DNA of 64,000 nucleotides from Halomonas sp. LR3S48 (lineage in GTDB: Bacteria > Pseudomonadota > Gammaproteobacteria > Pseudomonadales > Halomonadaceae): NCBI RefSeq assembly GCF_025725665.1, contig NZ_CP107009.1, positions 2,108,001 through 2,172,000 on the forward strand, read 5' to 3'. The translations under genes were made by a program, and so were the position numbers. Shown here in pieces: positions 8,671-17,931 of this stretch. How positions within the stretch are numbered: position 1 is the first letter of the stretch; the number at the start of each line of letters is the position of its first letter. The notes below the pieces were generated by a model that was not told the DNA's origin, ran no database searches, and saw only the letters and a list, made by a program, of their open reading frames with translations.

Positions 8671-8700
8671 GAGATGTTTCGTCCGCTTTGTTCTAGAGCC

Positions 8701-8824
8701 GTTATCGGAATTGCCTGGAGTGGGTAGGCAAAGCGATCTTAGGGAAAGGGGCTTTTGCGCTGCAACGACAGTTATCATGTTCCGCTTCGATAACGCCGAA
8801 TCAGTGCGAAGGTTCGATAACTGT
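8701..8824. promoter_or_regulatory. Cluster of GATAAC/GTTATC hexamers between divergent genes
   Basis: The gap between the small helical gene and fumC holds GTTATC at 8701 and 8771 and GATAAC at 8789 and 8816. Two of them lie in exact TTCGATAAC direct repeats (8786-8794, 8813-8821), and ACAGTTATC (8768-8776) is an inverted match of GATAACTGT (8816-8824). Spacing and sequence resemble a set of operators. The hexamer resembles the GATAAT unit of Fur boxes, but no canonical 19-bp Fur box is present. Confidence 0.4.
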
Positions 8825-8920
8825 CAAAAACTGCTTCAGGCACACGCAGCCTGTGCCTGGCTTGCGTGACACCAGGCTTGGCACCATGGTGAAGGAAGAG
8901 TCGAAAAGCGAGGGAGTGAC

Positions 8921-10300
<1,380 letters not shown>

Positions 10301-10306
10301 GCTCTT

Positions 10307-11377
10307 TCAATCCTGCTGATCGCGAGAGCGAGCTTCACGAATGGTCTCGCGCGCCCATTTGCGCTCGTCTCCGTCCGCCTCGGGGCAGTCGTGCTCATCG
10401 CTGCGCGAGGGCCGAAAGCAGAGCGATACCAGGATGGCGAAGTGGTCCGAGCCGAAATAGGGCAGCCTTCTCAGTGCTTTCAAGGTGAAATGCTCGCTGG
10501 TGAAGACATGGTCGAGCGGCCAACGAAGCAGGGGATAACGAGCATGGTAGGTGCTGTACATGCCTCGGCCTCTGCGGGGATCGAGCATGCCGCTGATGCG
10601 ACAGAACAGCCGCGTGGTACGCGACCAGGCCACATCGTTCAGGTCGCCGGCGACGATGGTGGGAACAGGCTCGCGATGGATGGTCTTGCCGACCAGGAGC
10701 AGCTCGGCGTCGCGCCACAGCGTCTCTTCGCTCTCGTTGGGGGCTGGCGGGCGTGGGTGGAGAGCATGCAACCGCAACGTATCGCCACTTTCGAGCGTGA
10801 CCTCGGTGTGGATGGAAGGGATGTCGTCCTGGATCAACCACTCGACACGGGTGTTGCTGAGGGAAAGCCGTGAGTACAGATGCATGCCGTATAGATTGTC
10901 GAGAGGAATCTTGACGCTATGGGGCCATTTCTCGTCGAGTTCGGCGTCGAGCTGCTCCTGCCACCAGGCGTCGGACTCGAGAGTCAACACGACATCGGGG
11001 TCGTTCTGGCGGATGATTTCCAGGAGTCGTGCGGCCCGACGATTCGTAGTCAGGACGTTGGCAATCAGCAGTGTGATGCAGCGGGACTGGTGTCCCGGCT
11101 CGGCATCCTGCACCTGAAGCGGCCAGAGGCGAGTCCAGGGGAGAATGAAGCGGGCTTGCAGAGCAACGACCAGCAGGCTCGCTACGAGCAGTAGCCAGCG
11201 CCAGGGTGATTCGAGTGGAAGCGAAAGCAGGGCGGTGAGTAGGGCGGCAAAGGCCAGCTGCAACCGGGGGAATTCGCAGGCTCGTATCCACCACCAACGC
11301 AGCGGCAACTTGGCGATCAGTGTGGCAGCGAGCAGCAGCACGACCGCGCTGCCCAGTGCAAGGGAGTAGATAATCAC
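10307..11377 (-). CDS. Membrane-anchored endonuclease/exonuclease/phosphatase-family protein
   Basis: A 356-residue protein beginning with three hydrophobic segments (within residues 1-80), followed by an EEP domain (about 100-330). EEP motifs are visible: NVLTTN, LTLESD (metal-binding Glu), AGDLND and the terminal GSDHF with the catalytic His. The domain should hydrolyse a phosphodiester outside the membrane; the substrate is unknown. The start is a GTG preceded by AGGAGA; no ATG fits as well. This ribosome site is buried in a 12-bp inverted repeat located just after the co-directional glpD, so expression may depend on glpD transcription and RNA folding. Confidence 0.8.
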   Translation of the reverse strand: MIIYSLALGSAVVLLLAATLIAKLPLRWWWIRACEFPRLQLAFAALLTALLSLPLESPWRWLLLVASLLVVALQARFILPWTRLWPLQVQDAEPGHQSRCITLLIANVLTTNRRAARLLEIIRQNDPDVVLTLESDAWWQEQLDAELDEKWPHSVKIPLDNLYGMHLYSRLSLSNTRVEWLIQDDIPSIHTEVTLESGDTLRLHALHPRPPAPNESEETLWRDAELLLVGKTIHREPVPTIVAGDLNDVAWSRTTRLFCRISGMLDPRRGRGMYSTYHARYPLLRWPLDHVFTSEHFTLKALRRLPYFGSDHFAILVSLCFRPSRSDEHDCPEADGDERKWARETIREARSRDQQD

Positions 11378-11379
11378 GG

Positions 11380-11429
11380 AGTCTCCTGAGGCTAGGCCCT
11401 GAATCGGGCAATACCTCCCTCAGGAGACT
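11380..11429 (-). promoter_or_regulatory. Inverted repeat covering the ribosome site of the EEP gene
   Basis: Perfect 12-bp arms AGTCTCCTGAGG (11380-11391) and CCTCAGGAGACT (11418-11429) with a 26-base loop, which itself contains GCCC (11396-11399) paired with GGGC (11406-11409). In the minus-strand mRNA the 3' arm contains the AGGAGA ribosome site of the EEP gene. The hairpin starts 15 bases after the glpD stop and has no T tract, so it looks more like translation control than a terminator. Confidence 0.6.
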
Positions 11430-11443
11430 ACGCCATGTCAGCC

Positions 11444-12946
11444 TCAGGCAGCCAGCGCCTGATGGTGGGCTTCGACGTGTGCGGCGAGGCGTTCCACCTG
11501 GCGCGGTGTCAGGCGCAGGCCCAGCTTGGTACGTCGCCACAGGATGTCCTCGACGCCAAGTGCCCACTCTTGATCGATGAGGTAGTCGGCTTCGGCAGCG
11601 GTGAGGCCGGCGCCGAACTCCTCCCCCAGGTCGTCCGCCCCCCTGGCACCTTCGAGAAAGCGCAGGCAGAGGCTGCCGTAGCTACGGGCGAAGCGTCGCG
11701 CACGCGCCTCACCGAGCCAGGGGTAATCGCCAAGCAGGTGCGCCATGAAGTGCTCATGACTGACGATGTCGCCTCCCGGCAGGGCGGTGGTGGCGGTCCA
11801 GCTCGTCCCCATGCCGGGCAGGGCAGGCGCCAGCAGTGTCAGCGCGGCTTCCGCCAGCTTGCGGTAGGTGGTGATCTTGCCGCCGAACACCGACAGTAAC
11901 GGGGCGCCGGTCTGGTCCAGGGCCAGGGTGTAGTCGCGGGTCATGGCTGAAGGATCGGCCGATTCGTCGTCGCACAGCGGGCGCACGCCGGAGAAGCTCG
12001 TGATGACGTCGCGACGGTCGAGCTGACGACGGAAGTGCTCGTTGACCACGCCGAGCAGATAGTCGATTTCTTCCTCGCTGATGGCGACCTGTGTCGGATC
12101 GCCCTGATAGCGACGGTCGGTGGTGCCGATCAGGCTGAAGTCATCCTCGTAGGGTAATACGAAGACGATGCGGCGGTCGCTGTTCTGCAGGATATAGGCA
12201 CGGTCGTCGGCATTGAGGCGTGGCACGACGATATGGCTGCCCTGGATCATGCGGATGGAATAACGCGAAGGGCGCGCGGCTTGCTCGCGCACTACTTGCT
12301 CGACCCAGGGGCCCGCAGCATTGACCAGGGTTCGCGCATGACGCTCGAAGCGCTTGCCACTGCGCACGTCCTCCAGTTCGATACGCCAGATCCCGTCCTC
12401 TTCCCGCGCCCCCGTACAGCGCGTGCGCACCAGTATTTCCGCGCCGCCTTCACGGGCTTGCAACGCATTGAGCACCACGAGTCGGGCATCGTCCACCCAG
12501 CAATCCGAATATTCGAAACCGCGCATCATCTCGGGCTTCAGCGGCGAGGCGGCATCGAAGCGAACGCTTCGCGATCCGGGCAGTTTCTTGCGCCTGCCGA
12601 GATGGTCGTACAGAAACAGCCCGGCGCGGATCATCCAGGCGGGGCGAAGGTGGGAACGGTGCGGCAGGATGAAGCGCAACGGCCAGATGATGTGCGGTGC
12701 CTTGTGCAGCAGCACTTCACGCTCGCGCAAGGCTTCTCCAACGAGGCGGAACTCTCGGTGCTCGAGATAGCGCAGGCCGCCGTGGATCAGCTTGCTGCTT
12801 GCCGATGACGTGGCGCCGGCCAGGTCGCCTTGCTCGCACAGGCCTACCGCCAACCCGCGGCCGGCGGCATCGTTGGCGATGCCGGTACCGTTGATGCCGC
12901 CACCGATAATGAATATGTCGAGTAGCTTGCGAGACGTTTGCGCCAT
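11444..12946 (-). CDS. glpD: Aerobic glycerol-3-phosphate dehydrogenase
   Basis: FAD-dependent, membrane-associated oxidation of glycerol-3-phosphate to dihydroxyacetone phosphate, passing electrons to quinone. It is 500 residues, normal length. The FAD-binding motif is IIGGGINGTGIANDAAGRG near the N terminus, followed by the family signature SSKLIHGGLRYLE, with LPYEDDFSLIGTTD mid-protein and GGKITTYRKLAE near the C-terminal part. A GlpR operator lies 52 bases before the start. Together with glpR and the divergent glpK this is a glycerol catabolic regulon; no glpF is present in the window. Confidence 0.97.
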   Translation of the reverse strand: MAQTSRKLLDIFIIGGGINGTGIANDAAGRGLAVGLCEQGDLAGATSSASSKLIHGGLRYLEHREFRLVGEALREREVLLHKAPHIIWPLRFILPHRSHLRPAWMIRAGLFLYDHLGRRKKLPGSRSVRFDAASPLKPEMMRGFEYSDCWVDDARLVVLNALQAREGGAEILVRTRCTGAREEDGIWRIELEDVRSGKRFERHARTLVNAAGPWVEQVVREQAARPSRYSIRMIQGSHIVVPRLNADDRAYILQNSDRRIVFVLPYEDDFSLIGTTDRRYQGDPTQVAISEEEIDYLLGVVNEHFRRQLDRRDVITSFSGVRPLCDDESADPSAMTRDYTLALDQTGAPLLSVFGGKITTYRKLAEAALTLLAPALPGMGTSWTATTALPGGDIVSHEHFMAHLLGDYPWLGEARARRFARSYGSLCLRFLEGARGADDLGEEFGAGLTAAEADYLIDQEWALGVEDILWRRTKLGLRLTPRQVERLAAHVEAHHQALAA

Positions 12947-12997
12947 GGGGAAAAGGCTCCGAGCTGACGGTCCGCGGAGCGGAACCGATCCAACGCT

Positions 12998-13017
12998 TAT
13001 GTTTGAAAACGAACATA
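12998..13017 (-). promoter_or_regulatory. GlpR operator before glpD
   Basis: TATGTTTGAAAACGAACATA is a near-perfect 20-bp palindrome and matches the known GlpR consensus (WATGTTCGWTAWCGAACATW, from memory) at all but two positions. It lies 52 bases upstream of glpD. Confidence 0.85.
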
Positions 13018-13018
13018 T

Positions 13019-13038
13019 AGCAATCGAAATCGAACATC
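13019..13038 (-). promoter_or_regulatory. Second, degenerate GlpR site
   Basis: Immediately next to the glpD operator, ATCGAACAT (13029-13037) repeats the right half of the palindrome while the left half is poor. Tandem GlpR binding is common at glp promoters, so this may be an auxiliary site. Confidence 0.5.
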
Positions 13039-13103
13039 AAGGTCTCGGGCACGACAATGCCGACATTCGGGTGTCGGCAGAGCGGTCTGGCTGAGGGTAC
13101 GGC

Positions 13104-13862
13104 TCAGGCGATATGCAGGGCGACGTCGTTGACCTGCATGAGATGGACGATGCGCTCGGGTGGCTGGCGGTCGGTGAACAGGGCATCCAGTTGCGCGATG
13201 TTGCCCTGGCGTACGACGGGATTGCGATGGAACTTTGAATGGTCGGCGGTCAGGTAGACCTGGCGAGAGTTATGGATGATCGCCTGGGCAACGCGCGCCT
13301 CCTGGTAGTCGAACTCCAGCAGTGAGCCGTCTTCGTCGATGCCGCTGATGCCGATGATGCCGAAGTCGACCTTGAACTGGTTGATGAAGTCGATCGTCGC
13401 CTCGCCGATGATGCCGCCGTCCCGGGAGCGAACCTGGCCGCCGGCGATGATGACATTGAAATCTTCCTTGTGCTGGAGGATGGCCGCCACGTTGAGGTTG
13501 TTGGTGATCACCTCGAGGCCTTGGTGGTCGAGCAGGGCTTCCGCCACCACTTCGTTGCTGGTGCCGATGTTGATGAACAGCGAGGCGTGATCGGGGATAT
13601 GCCTGGCAACCAGGGTGGCAATGCGGCGCTTGGCGTCGAGATTGAGGTTCTTGCGTGTGCTGTAGGCCGTGTTGACGGTGCTGGACTCGAGCCCGGCACC
13701 ACCATGCACGCGGCGAATCATGCCCTCTTCCGCCAGAGCGTTGAGATCGCGGCGGATGGTCTGGGGGGTGACGGAGAAGTGCTCCGTCAACTGCTCGATG
13801 CTGGCATAGCCCTGGCGGCGTACCAGGTCAACGATGGCATCTTGTCGTTGTTGCTGGTTCAT
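13104..13862 (-). CDS. glpR: Glycerol-3-phosphate regulon repressor, DeoR family
   Basis: A 252-residue DeoR-type repressor. The N-terminal HTH reads IEQLTEHFSVTPQTIRRDLN, followed by RVHGGA; the C-terminal sugar-phosphate sensor domain contains the family motif FINIGTSNEVVAEAL and ITNNLNVA. Glycerol-3-phosphate is expected to release it from operators. The ATG has AAGGGAG upstream. It lies between glpD (same strand, downstream) and the divergent glpK; operator matches occur at both. The gap to glpD contains the operators, so glpD has its own promoter rather than depending on glpR read-through. Confidence 0.95.
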   Translation of the reverse strand: MNQQQRQDAIVDLVRRQGYASIEQLTEHFSVTPQTIRRDLNALAEEGMIRRVHGGAGLESSTVNTAYSTRKNLNLDAKRRIATLVARHIPDHASLFINIGTSNEVVAEALLDHQGLEVITNNLNVAAILQHKEDFNVIIAGGQVRSRDGGIIGEATIDFINQFKVDFGIIGISGIDEDGSLLEFDYQEARVAQAIIHNSRQVYLTADHSKFHRNPVVRQGNIAQLDALFTDRQPPERIVHLMQVNDVALHIA

Positions 13863-13975
13863 GTCGGCTCCCTTTCGATCACGCGAGTGTAAGCGATTCG
13901 GCCCGCCGCCGGCAGGCGTTCAGCCCTTTGTGCTACGAAAGTCGTAAAGCAATGCGAACATGTTCAAGTACTCTT

Positions 13976-13995
13976 GATGATCATAAACGAACATA
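13976..13995 (+). promoter_or_regulatory. GlpR operator before glpK
   Basis: GATGATCATAAACGAACATA matches the 20-bp GlpR consensus at 16 positions with a perfect right half (CGAACATA). It lies 17 bases before the glpK ATG. A second partial match is the GCGAACATGTTC segment at 13954-13965, which holds two outward-facing half sites. Confidence 0.7.
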
Positions 13996-14012
13996 CAACG
14001 ACAGGATTCAAC

Positions 14013-15500
14013 ATGGCCGACTATCTTCTCGCCATCGACCAAGGCACCACCAGCTCACGTGCCATTCTTTTCGACCGTGGCGGCCATGTGGTCCGCGTTG
14101 CGCAGCGGGAGTTTCCTCAGCACTTTCCCCGCGACGGCTGGATCGAACACGACCCGCAGGACATCTGGGACACGGTATTGGCCACGTGTCGCGAAGTGGT
14201 GCAAGAGTCGGGCGTTGCGCTCGATGCTATCGCCGGTATCGGTATTACCAACCAGCGTGAGACCACCCTGTTGTGGGAGAGGGCCACGGGCCGTCCGCTC
14301 TACAATGCCATCGTCTGGCAGGATCGGCGCACCGCCGACCTCTGCCAGCAGATGCGTGATCAGGGGGGGAGTGCACTGGTCCAGGAGCGCGCCGGGCTAT
14401 TGATCGATCCTTACTTCTCGGCAACCAAGCTGGCCTGGTTGCTGGATAACGTCGAAGGTGCCAGGGAGCGCGCCGAGCGCGGTGAGCTCGCCTTCGGCAC
14501 GGTGGATAGTTACTTGCTGTGGAGGCTGACCGGCGGCCAGGTTCACGCCACCGACGCCACCAATGCCTCGCGTACCATGCTGTTCAACATCCATACCCAG
14601 CAGTGGGACGAGGAGCTGCTCAGTCTTTTCGACATTCCCTCAGGCTTGCTGCCGGAGGTGCGCGACAGCAGCGATGACTTCGGTACCGCGCAAGCCGAGT
14701 GGCTGGGGGCCGAACTGCCCATCGGCGGGGTAGTCGGCGACCAGCAGGCCGCGCTGGTGGGGCAGGCCTGCTTCGAGCCGGGCATGGGCAAGAGCACCTA
14801 CGGCACCGGCTGCTTCATGATCGTCAATACCGGCGACACGCCGGCGACCTCACGCAACCGATTGCTGACCACCGTGGCCTATCGGCTGGGTGGCAAGACC
14901 ACTTATGCCATGGAGGGAAGTATCTTCGTGGCCGGCGCGGCCGTGCAGTGGCTGCGTGACGGGCTGAAGCTGTTCAAGGAGGCCGCCGAAACCGAGGCTC
15001 TGGCCAAGCAGACCCGCGACGGGCATAGCGTATACCTGGTCCCCGCCTTCACCGGGCTGGGCGCGCCGCACTGGGACCCCAAGGCGAGGGGGGCAATCTT
15101 CGGCCTGACCCGTGATACCGGTATCGCCGAGATCGTAGCCGCAGGGCTACAGGCGGTCTGCTACCAGACGCGCGACCTGCAGGCTTGCATGAGCGATGAC
15201 ATGGGCGTGCCGCCGGGAACACTGCGCGTCGATGGCGGCATGGCGGCCAATTCGTGGCTGGTGCAGTTCCTGGCCGATATGCTGGGAGTGCAGGTCGACC
15301 GGCCTACGGTACTCGAGACGACGGCGCTGGGCGCTGCCTACATGGCGGGGCTGCGCTTCGGCTGGTATCGCGACCTTGAGGAAATCGCCGAGCTGTGGCG
15401 TTGTGAGAGAACCTTCACGCCGAGCATGCCCGAAGACGAGCGCGAGCGGCTTTACAAGGGCTGGCTCGAAGCGGTGGGGCGTGTAAAAAGCACTGCCTGA
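14013..15500 (+). CDS. glpK: Glycerol kinase
   Basis: ATP-dependent phosphorylation of glycerol, first committed step of glycerol use. The 495-residue FGGY-family enzyme starts with the phosphate-binding [13 protein letters not shown], has [11 protein letters not shown], the glycerol site [21 protein letters not shown] and the C-terminal ATP motif [18 protein letters not shown]. The ATG at 14013 follows ACAGGA by six bases; the frame is open upstream to 13974, but that part overlaps the operator. It is divergent from glpR under GlpR control. No glycerol facilitator accompanies it here. Confidence 0.97.
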   Translation: MADYLLAIDQGTTSSRAILFDRGGHVVRVAQREFPQHFPRDGWIEHDPQDIWDTVLATCREVVQESGVALDAIAGIGITNQRETTLLWERATGRPLYNAIVWQDRRTADLCQQMRDQGGSALVQERAGLLIDPYFSATKLAWLLDNVEGARERAERGELAFGTVDSYLLWRLTGGQVHATDATNASRTMLFNIHTQQWDEELLSLFDIPSGLLPEVRDSSDDFGTAQAEWLGAELPIGGVVGDQQAALVGQACFEPGMGKSTYGTGCFMIVNTGDTPATSRNRLLTTVAYRLGGKTTYAMEGSIFVAGAAVQWLRDGLKLFKEAAETEALAKQTRDGHSVYLVPAFTGLGAPHWDPKARGAIFGLTRDTGIAEIVAAGLQAVCYQTRDLQACMSDDMGVPPGTLRVDGGMAANSWLVQFLADMLGVQVDRPTVLETTALGAAYMAGLRFGWYRDLEEIAELWRCERTFTPSMPEDERERLYKGWLEAVGRVKSTA

Positions 15501-15503
15501 AGC

Positions 15504-15531
15504 TTGCAAAAAGCAGCGATATCGGTAAGAT
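15504..15531 (+). promoter_or_regulatory. Candidate promoter of the tRNA-Val pair
   Basis: TTGCAA (15504-15509) and TAAGAT (15526-15531) are separated by 16 bases and lie about 90 bases before the first tRNA, directly after glpK. The arrangement suits a separate sigma70 promoter. Confidence 0.45.
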
Positions 15532-15620
15532 ATGCATCCGTTGCCGCAGCGAAGATTTGTCGGTGACAGGCGGGCTGCCGCCATTCGGAAGAATGGAAAC
15601 AGCCGCAGAAAGCCGGGAGC

Positions 15621-15697
15621 AGGACCATAGCTCAGTTGGTTAGAGCGCCACGTTGACATCGTGGAGGTCGGCGGTTCAAATCCGCCTGGTCCTACCA
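15621..15697 (+). tRNA. tRNA-Val (GAC), first copy
   Basis: A 77-base cloverleaf with CCA encoded. The acceptor stem is AGGACCA / TGGTCCT, the D-arm AGCTCAGTTGGTTAGAGC, the anticodon stem CCACG / CGTGG with loop TTGACAT (anticodon GAC at 15655-15657), and the T-arm GGCGG-TTCAAAT-CCGCC. Confidence 0.95.
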
Positions 15698-15715
15698 GCT
15701 TGCCCTGCGATTTCC

Positions 15716-15792
15716 AGGACCATAGCTCAGTTGGTTAGAGCGCCACGTTGACATCGTGGAGGTCAGCGGTTCAAATCCGCTTGGTCCTACCA
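15716..15792 (+). tRNA. tRNA-Val (GAC), second copy
   Basis: Nearly identical to the copy 18 bases upstream. The two differences form a compensatory pair: the outer T-stem pair is A-T here (AGCGG / CCGCT) and G-C in the first copy. The anticodon GAC is at 15750-15752 and CCA is encoded. The two are surely cotranscribed. Confidence 0.95.
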
Positions 15793-15800
15793 GTATCCCG

Positions 15801-15840
15801 GAACGCCCCGTGGCTCAAATGCCGCGGGGCGTTCTGCTTT
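15801..15840 (+). terminator. Terminator after the tRNA operon
   Basis: A 14-bp stem with one G-T pair (15801-15814 with 15821-15834) and loop TCAAAT, followed by TGCTTT. It lies nine bases past the second tRNA and may also serve the convergent msrC. Confidence 0.75.
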
Positions 15841-15850
15841 GCGCCATTCG

Positions 15851-16330
15851 TCAGCGCGAGGCCAGGAAGTCGGGCAGGTCGGTGCGTGCCACGAACACGC
15901 GCATCAGCGCCTCGATGCCGGCCTGGTCGGATTCGTCGAAGCGGCCGGGTTGAGGGCTATCCAGGTCGAGTACGCCCCACAGCGCTCCCTCTCTCACGAT
16001 TGGAACCACCAGCTCAGCGTTCGAGGCGGCATCGCAGGCGATATGGTCGGCGACGGCGTGCACGTCGTCGATACGCTGGGTCCGGCGACTACGGGCGGCG
16101 GCGCCACAAACGCCTTTGGCGAACGGAATAGGGTTGCAGGCGGGCTTGCCCTGGAAAGGGCCGAGGGTGAGCAGCTCGGGCTGGCGTTGCAGGTAGAAGC
16201 CCGCCCAGTTGAGCTCCGGCACTTGCTGCATGATGAAGGCGGATGTCTGCGCGGCATTGACCAGCCAGTCGCTATCGTCGAGCAGGGCTTCGAGCTGTCG
16301 GGCCAGCAGTGAATAGTCGGGATATGCCAT
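15851..16330 (-). CDS. msrC: Free methionine-(R)-sulfoxide reductase (GAF domain)
   Basis: A 159-residue single GAF-domain enzyme that reduces free Met-R-sulfoxide. The three family cysteines are present as Cys65 (PACNP), Cys75 (GVCGAA) and Cys99 (IACDAAS); their spacing of 10 and 24 residues equals that of the E. coli enzyme (84, 94, 118). The substrate-pocket segment LNWAGFYL is typical. The ATG follows AGGAGATGTC. It lies next to the metNIQ methionine importer on the same strand, downstream of metQ with a 97-base gap, which links it to methionine recovery. Confidence 0.92.
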   Translation of the reverse strand: MAYPDYSLLARQLEALLDDSDWLVNAAQTSAFIMQQVPELNWAGFYLQRQPELLTLGPFQGKPACNPIPFAKGVCGAAARSRRTQRIDDVHAVADHIACDAASNAELVVPIVREGALWGVLDLDSPQPGRFDESDQAGIEALMRVFVARTDLPDFLASR

Positions 16331-16427
16331 GACATCTCCTCAATGAGTGTTCGGGAGTGACTCAGACACGAACGGGCCGACGCATGGCGTCGGCCCGTTG
16401 ACGTTCAGACGGCGACAAGCCCCGGTT

Positions 16428-17252
16428 TCACTCCCAGCCGGGTACTGCACCGCCGTCGAACAGCTCCTGGGCCTTGGCGGCAACTTCTTCGCTCTGGTAG
16501 GCCGAGACCAGTTGCTGGATCTCCTCGCGCTCCTCGTCGCCCGCGCGCACCGCGATCAGGTTGACGTAGGGCGACTCGGGCCCCTCCTTGATCAAGGCGT
16601 CGTCCAGGCTCAGGCCGGCCGGCTGGGCGAAGGTGTTGTTGATGAAGGCCAGGTCGACGTCCTGCAGCACGCGCGGCAGCTGGGCCGCCTCGATCTCGCG
16701 GAAGCGGAAATCACGCGGGTTCTCGACCACGTTGACCGGTGTGGCCTCGAGGTTCTCGTGATCGTCCAGCTCGATCAGGCCGGCGTTGTGCATCAGGATC
16801 ATCGCACGACCGCCGTTGGTGGGGTCGTTGGGCAGGGCGATGATGGCACGCTCCGGCAGCTCCTCGATGCTGTCGTGCTTCTCGGAGTAGGCGCCGATCG
16901 GATAGACGAAGGTGCGTCCGGCCACGGTCAGGTCGTAGCCGCGGTCGTCGATCATGCTCTGCAGGTAGGGCTCGTGCTGGAAGGCGTTGGCGTCGAGGCT
17001 GCCGTCGGCCAGCGCCGCATTGGGCGAGACGTAGTCGGTGAATTCGATGATTTCGACCTCGAGATCATAACGATCCTTGGCGATCTGTACCGCCACTTCC
17101 ATGACTTCCGACTCCGGGCCGGACATGGTGCCGACCTTGATCGAGCGGGTCTCGGTGGCGTCGTCGTTGCCGCAACCGGCAATCAGGCTAGCAGTGGCGA
17201 GAGTGCCGACGAGGGTGGCGGCGCCGAGCAGACGGGTCAGGCTTGCTTGCAT
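16428..17252 (-). CDS. metQ: D/L-methionine ABC transporter, substrate-binding lipoprotein
   Basis: A 274-residue NlpA/MetQ-family lipoprotein. The signal peptide ends in IAGC with lipidated Cys27; the binding domain starts SIKVGTMSGPESEVMEVA and includes FQHEPYLQSMIDDRGYDL and VNVVENPRDFRF, typical of MetQ. It captures methionine in the periplasm for MetI-MetN. The ATG follows AAGGAG. It is third in the metN-metI-metQ order, 25 bases after metI, so expression is governed by the SAM-responsive leader in front of metN. Confidence 0.94.
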   Translation of the reverse strand: MQASLTRLLGAATLVGTLATASLIAGCGNDDATETRSIKVGTMSGPESEVMEVAVQIAKDRYDLEVEIIEFTDYVSPNAALADGSLDANAFQHEPYLQSMIDDRGYDLTVAGRTFVYPIGAYSEKHDSIEELPERAIIALPNDPTNGGRAMILMHNAGLIELDDHENLEATPVNVVENPRDFRFREIEAAQLPRVLQDVDLAFINNTFAQPAGLSLDDALIKEGPESPYVNLIAVRAGDEEREEIQQLVSAYQSEEVAAKAQELFDGGAVPGWE

Positions 17253-17277
17253 TGGGTCGTTCTCCTTGGGTGTTGCG

Positions 17278-17931
17278 TCACTTGCGATCCGATTTGCGTA
17301 CCAGATAATCCCCCAGGCTCTGGAAGCCCTGCACCATGACCACCAGGATGGCGACGGTGATCAGCATGACGGTCGGGTTGAAACGGTTGTAGCCGTAGCG
17401 GATGCCGAGATCGCCCAGGCCACCACCGCCCACGGCGCCGGCCATGGCCGAGTAACTCACCAGTGTGACGATGGTGATGGTCAACCCGGTAATGATGCCG
17501 CCGCGGGCCTCCGGCAGCAGTACCTTGGTAATCACCTGGCGGGGTGTGGCACCCATCGACTGGGCGGCTTCGACCAGTCCCGGTGGTATCTCGTTGAGCG
17601 CGCCTTCCACCAGTCGTGCGACAAAAGGAATGGCGGCGAGGGTCAGCGGCACGATGGCGGCATTGGTGCCGATGGAGGTGCCCACGACCATACGTGTGAA
17701 GGGAATGATCGCCACCATCAAGATGATGAAGGGAATCGAACGACCGATATTGGTTGCCATGCCGAGAACCTGGTTCAGCACGGGGCGCGCGAGAATCTGG
17801 CGTGGGCGGGTGACATAGAGCATCACGCCCAGCGGCACGCCGAGCAGGGCCGAGATCACGCCCGATACGGCGACCATGTAGAGCGTGTCCAGGGTCGCCT
17901 GGAGAATCAGGTCAATCATCGCGCTGGACAT
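17278..17931 (-). CDS. metI: Methionine ABC transporter permease
   Basis: A 217-residue inner-membrane permease, the same length as E. coli MetI, with about five hydrophobic segments. The EAA coupling loop is visible as EAAQSMGATPRQVITKVLLPEA. The ATG at 17931 (MSSAMIDL) is chosen because GGAGGT lies just upstream; the frame is open to 17958. The start lies inside the 3' end of metN (20-base overlap), so the two are translationally coupled. It pairs with the MetN ATPase and receives methionine from MetQ. Confidence 0.94.
   Translation of the reverse strand: MSSAMIDLILQATLDTLYMVAVSGVISALLGVPLGVMLYVTRPRQILARPVLNQVLGMATNIGRSIPFIILMVAIIPFTRMVVGTSIGTNAAIVPLTLAAIPFVARLVEGALNEIPPGLVEAAQSMGATPRQVITKVLLPEARGGIITGLTITIVTLVSYSAMAGAVGGGGLGDLGIRYGYNRFNPTVMLITVAILVVMVQGFQSLGDYLVRKSDRK

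Noticed and set aside
8761..8824. Canonical Fur box upstream of fumC
   Set aside because: Although GATAAC hexamers recur, they are not arranged as three contiguous hexamers; I report them only as an unassigned operator cluster.
15621..15792. Two near-identical direct repeats, possible CRISPR-like or attachment-site repeats
   Set aside because: Both fold as complete tRNA-Val cloverleaves; no integrase or partial 3' tRNA copy is present.
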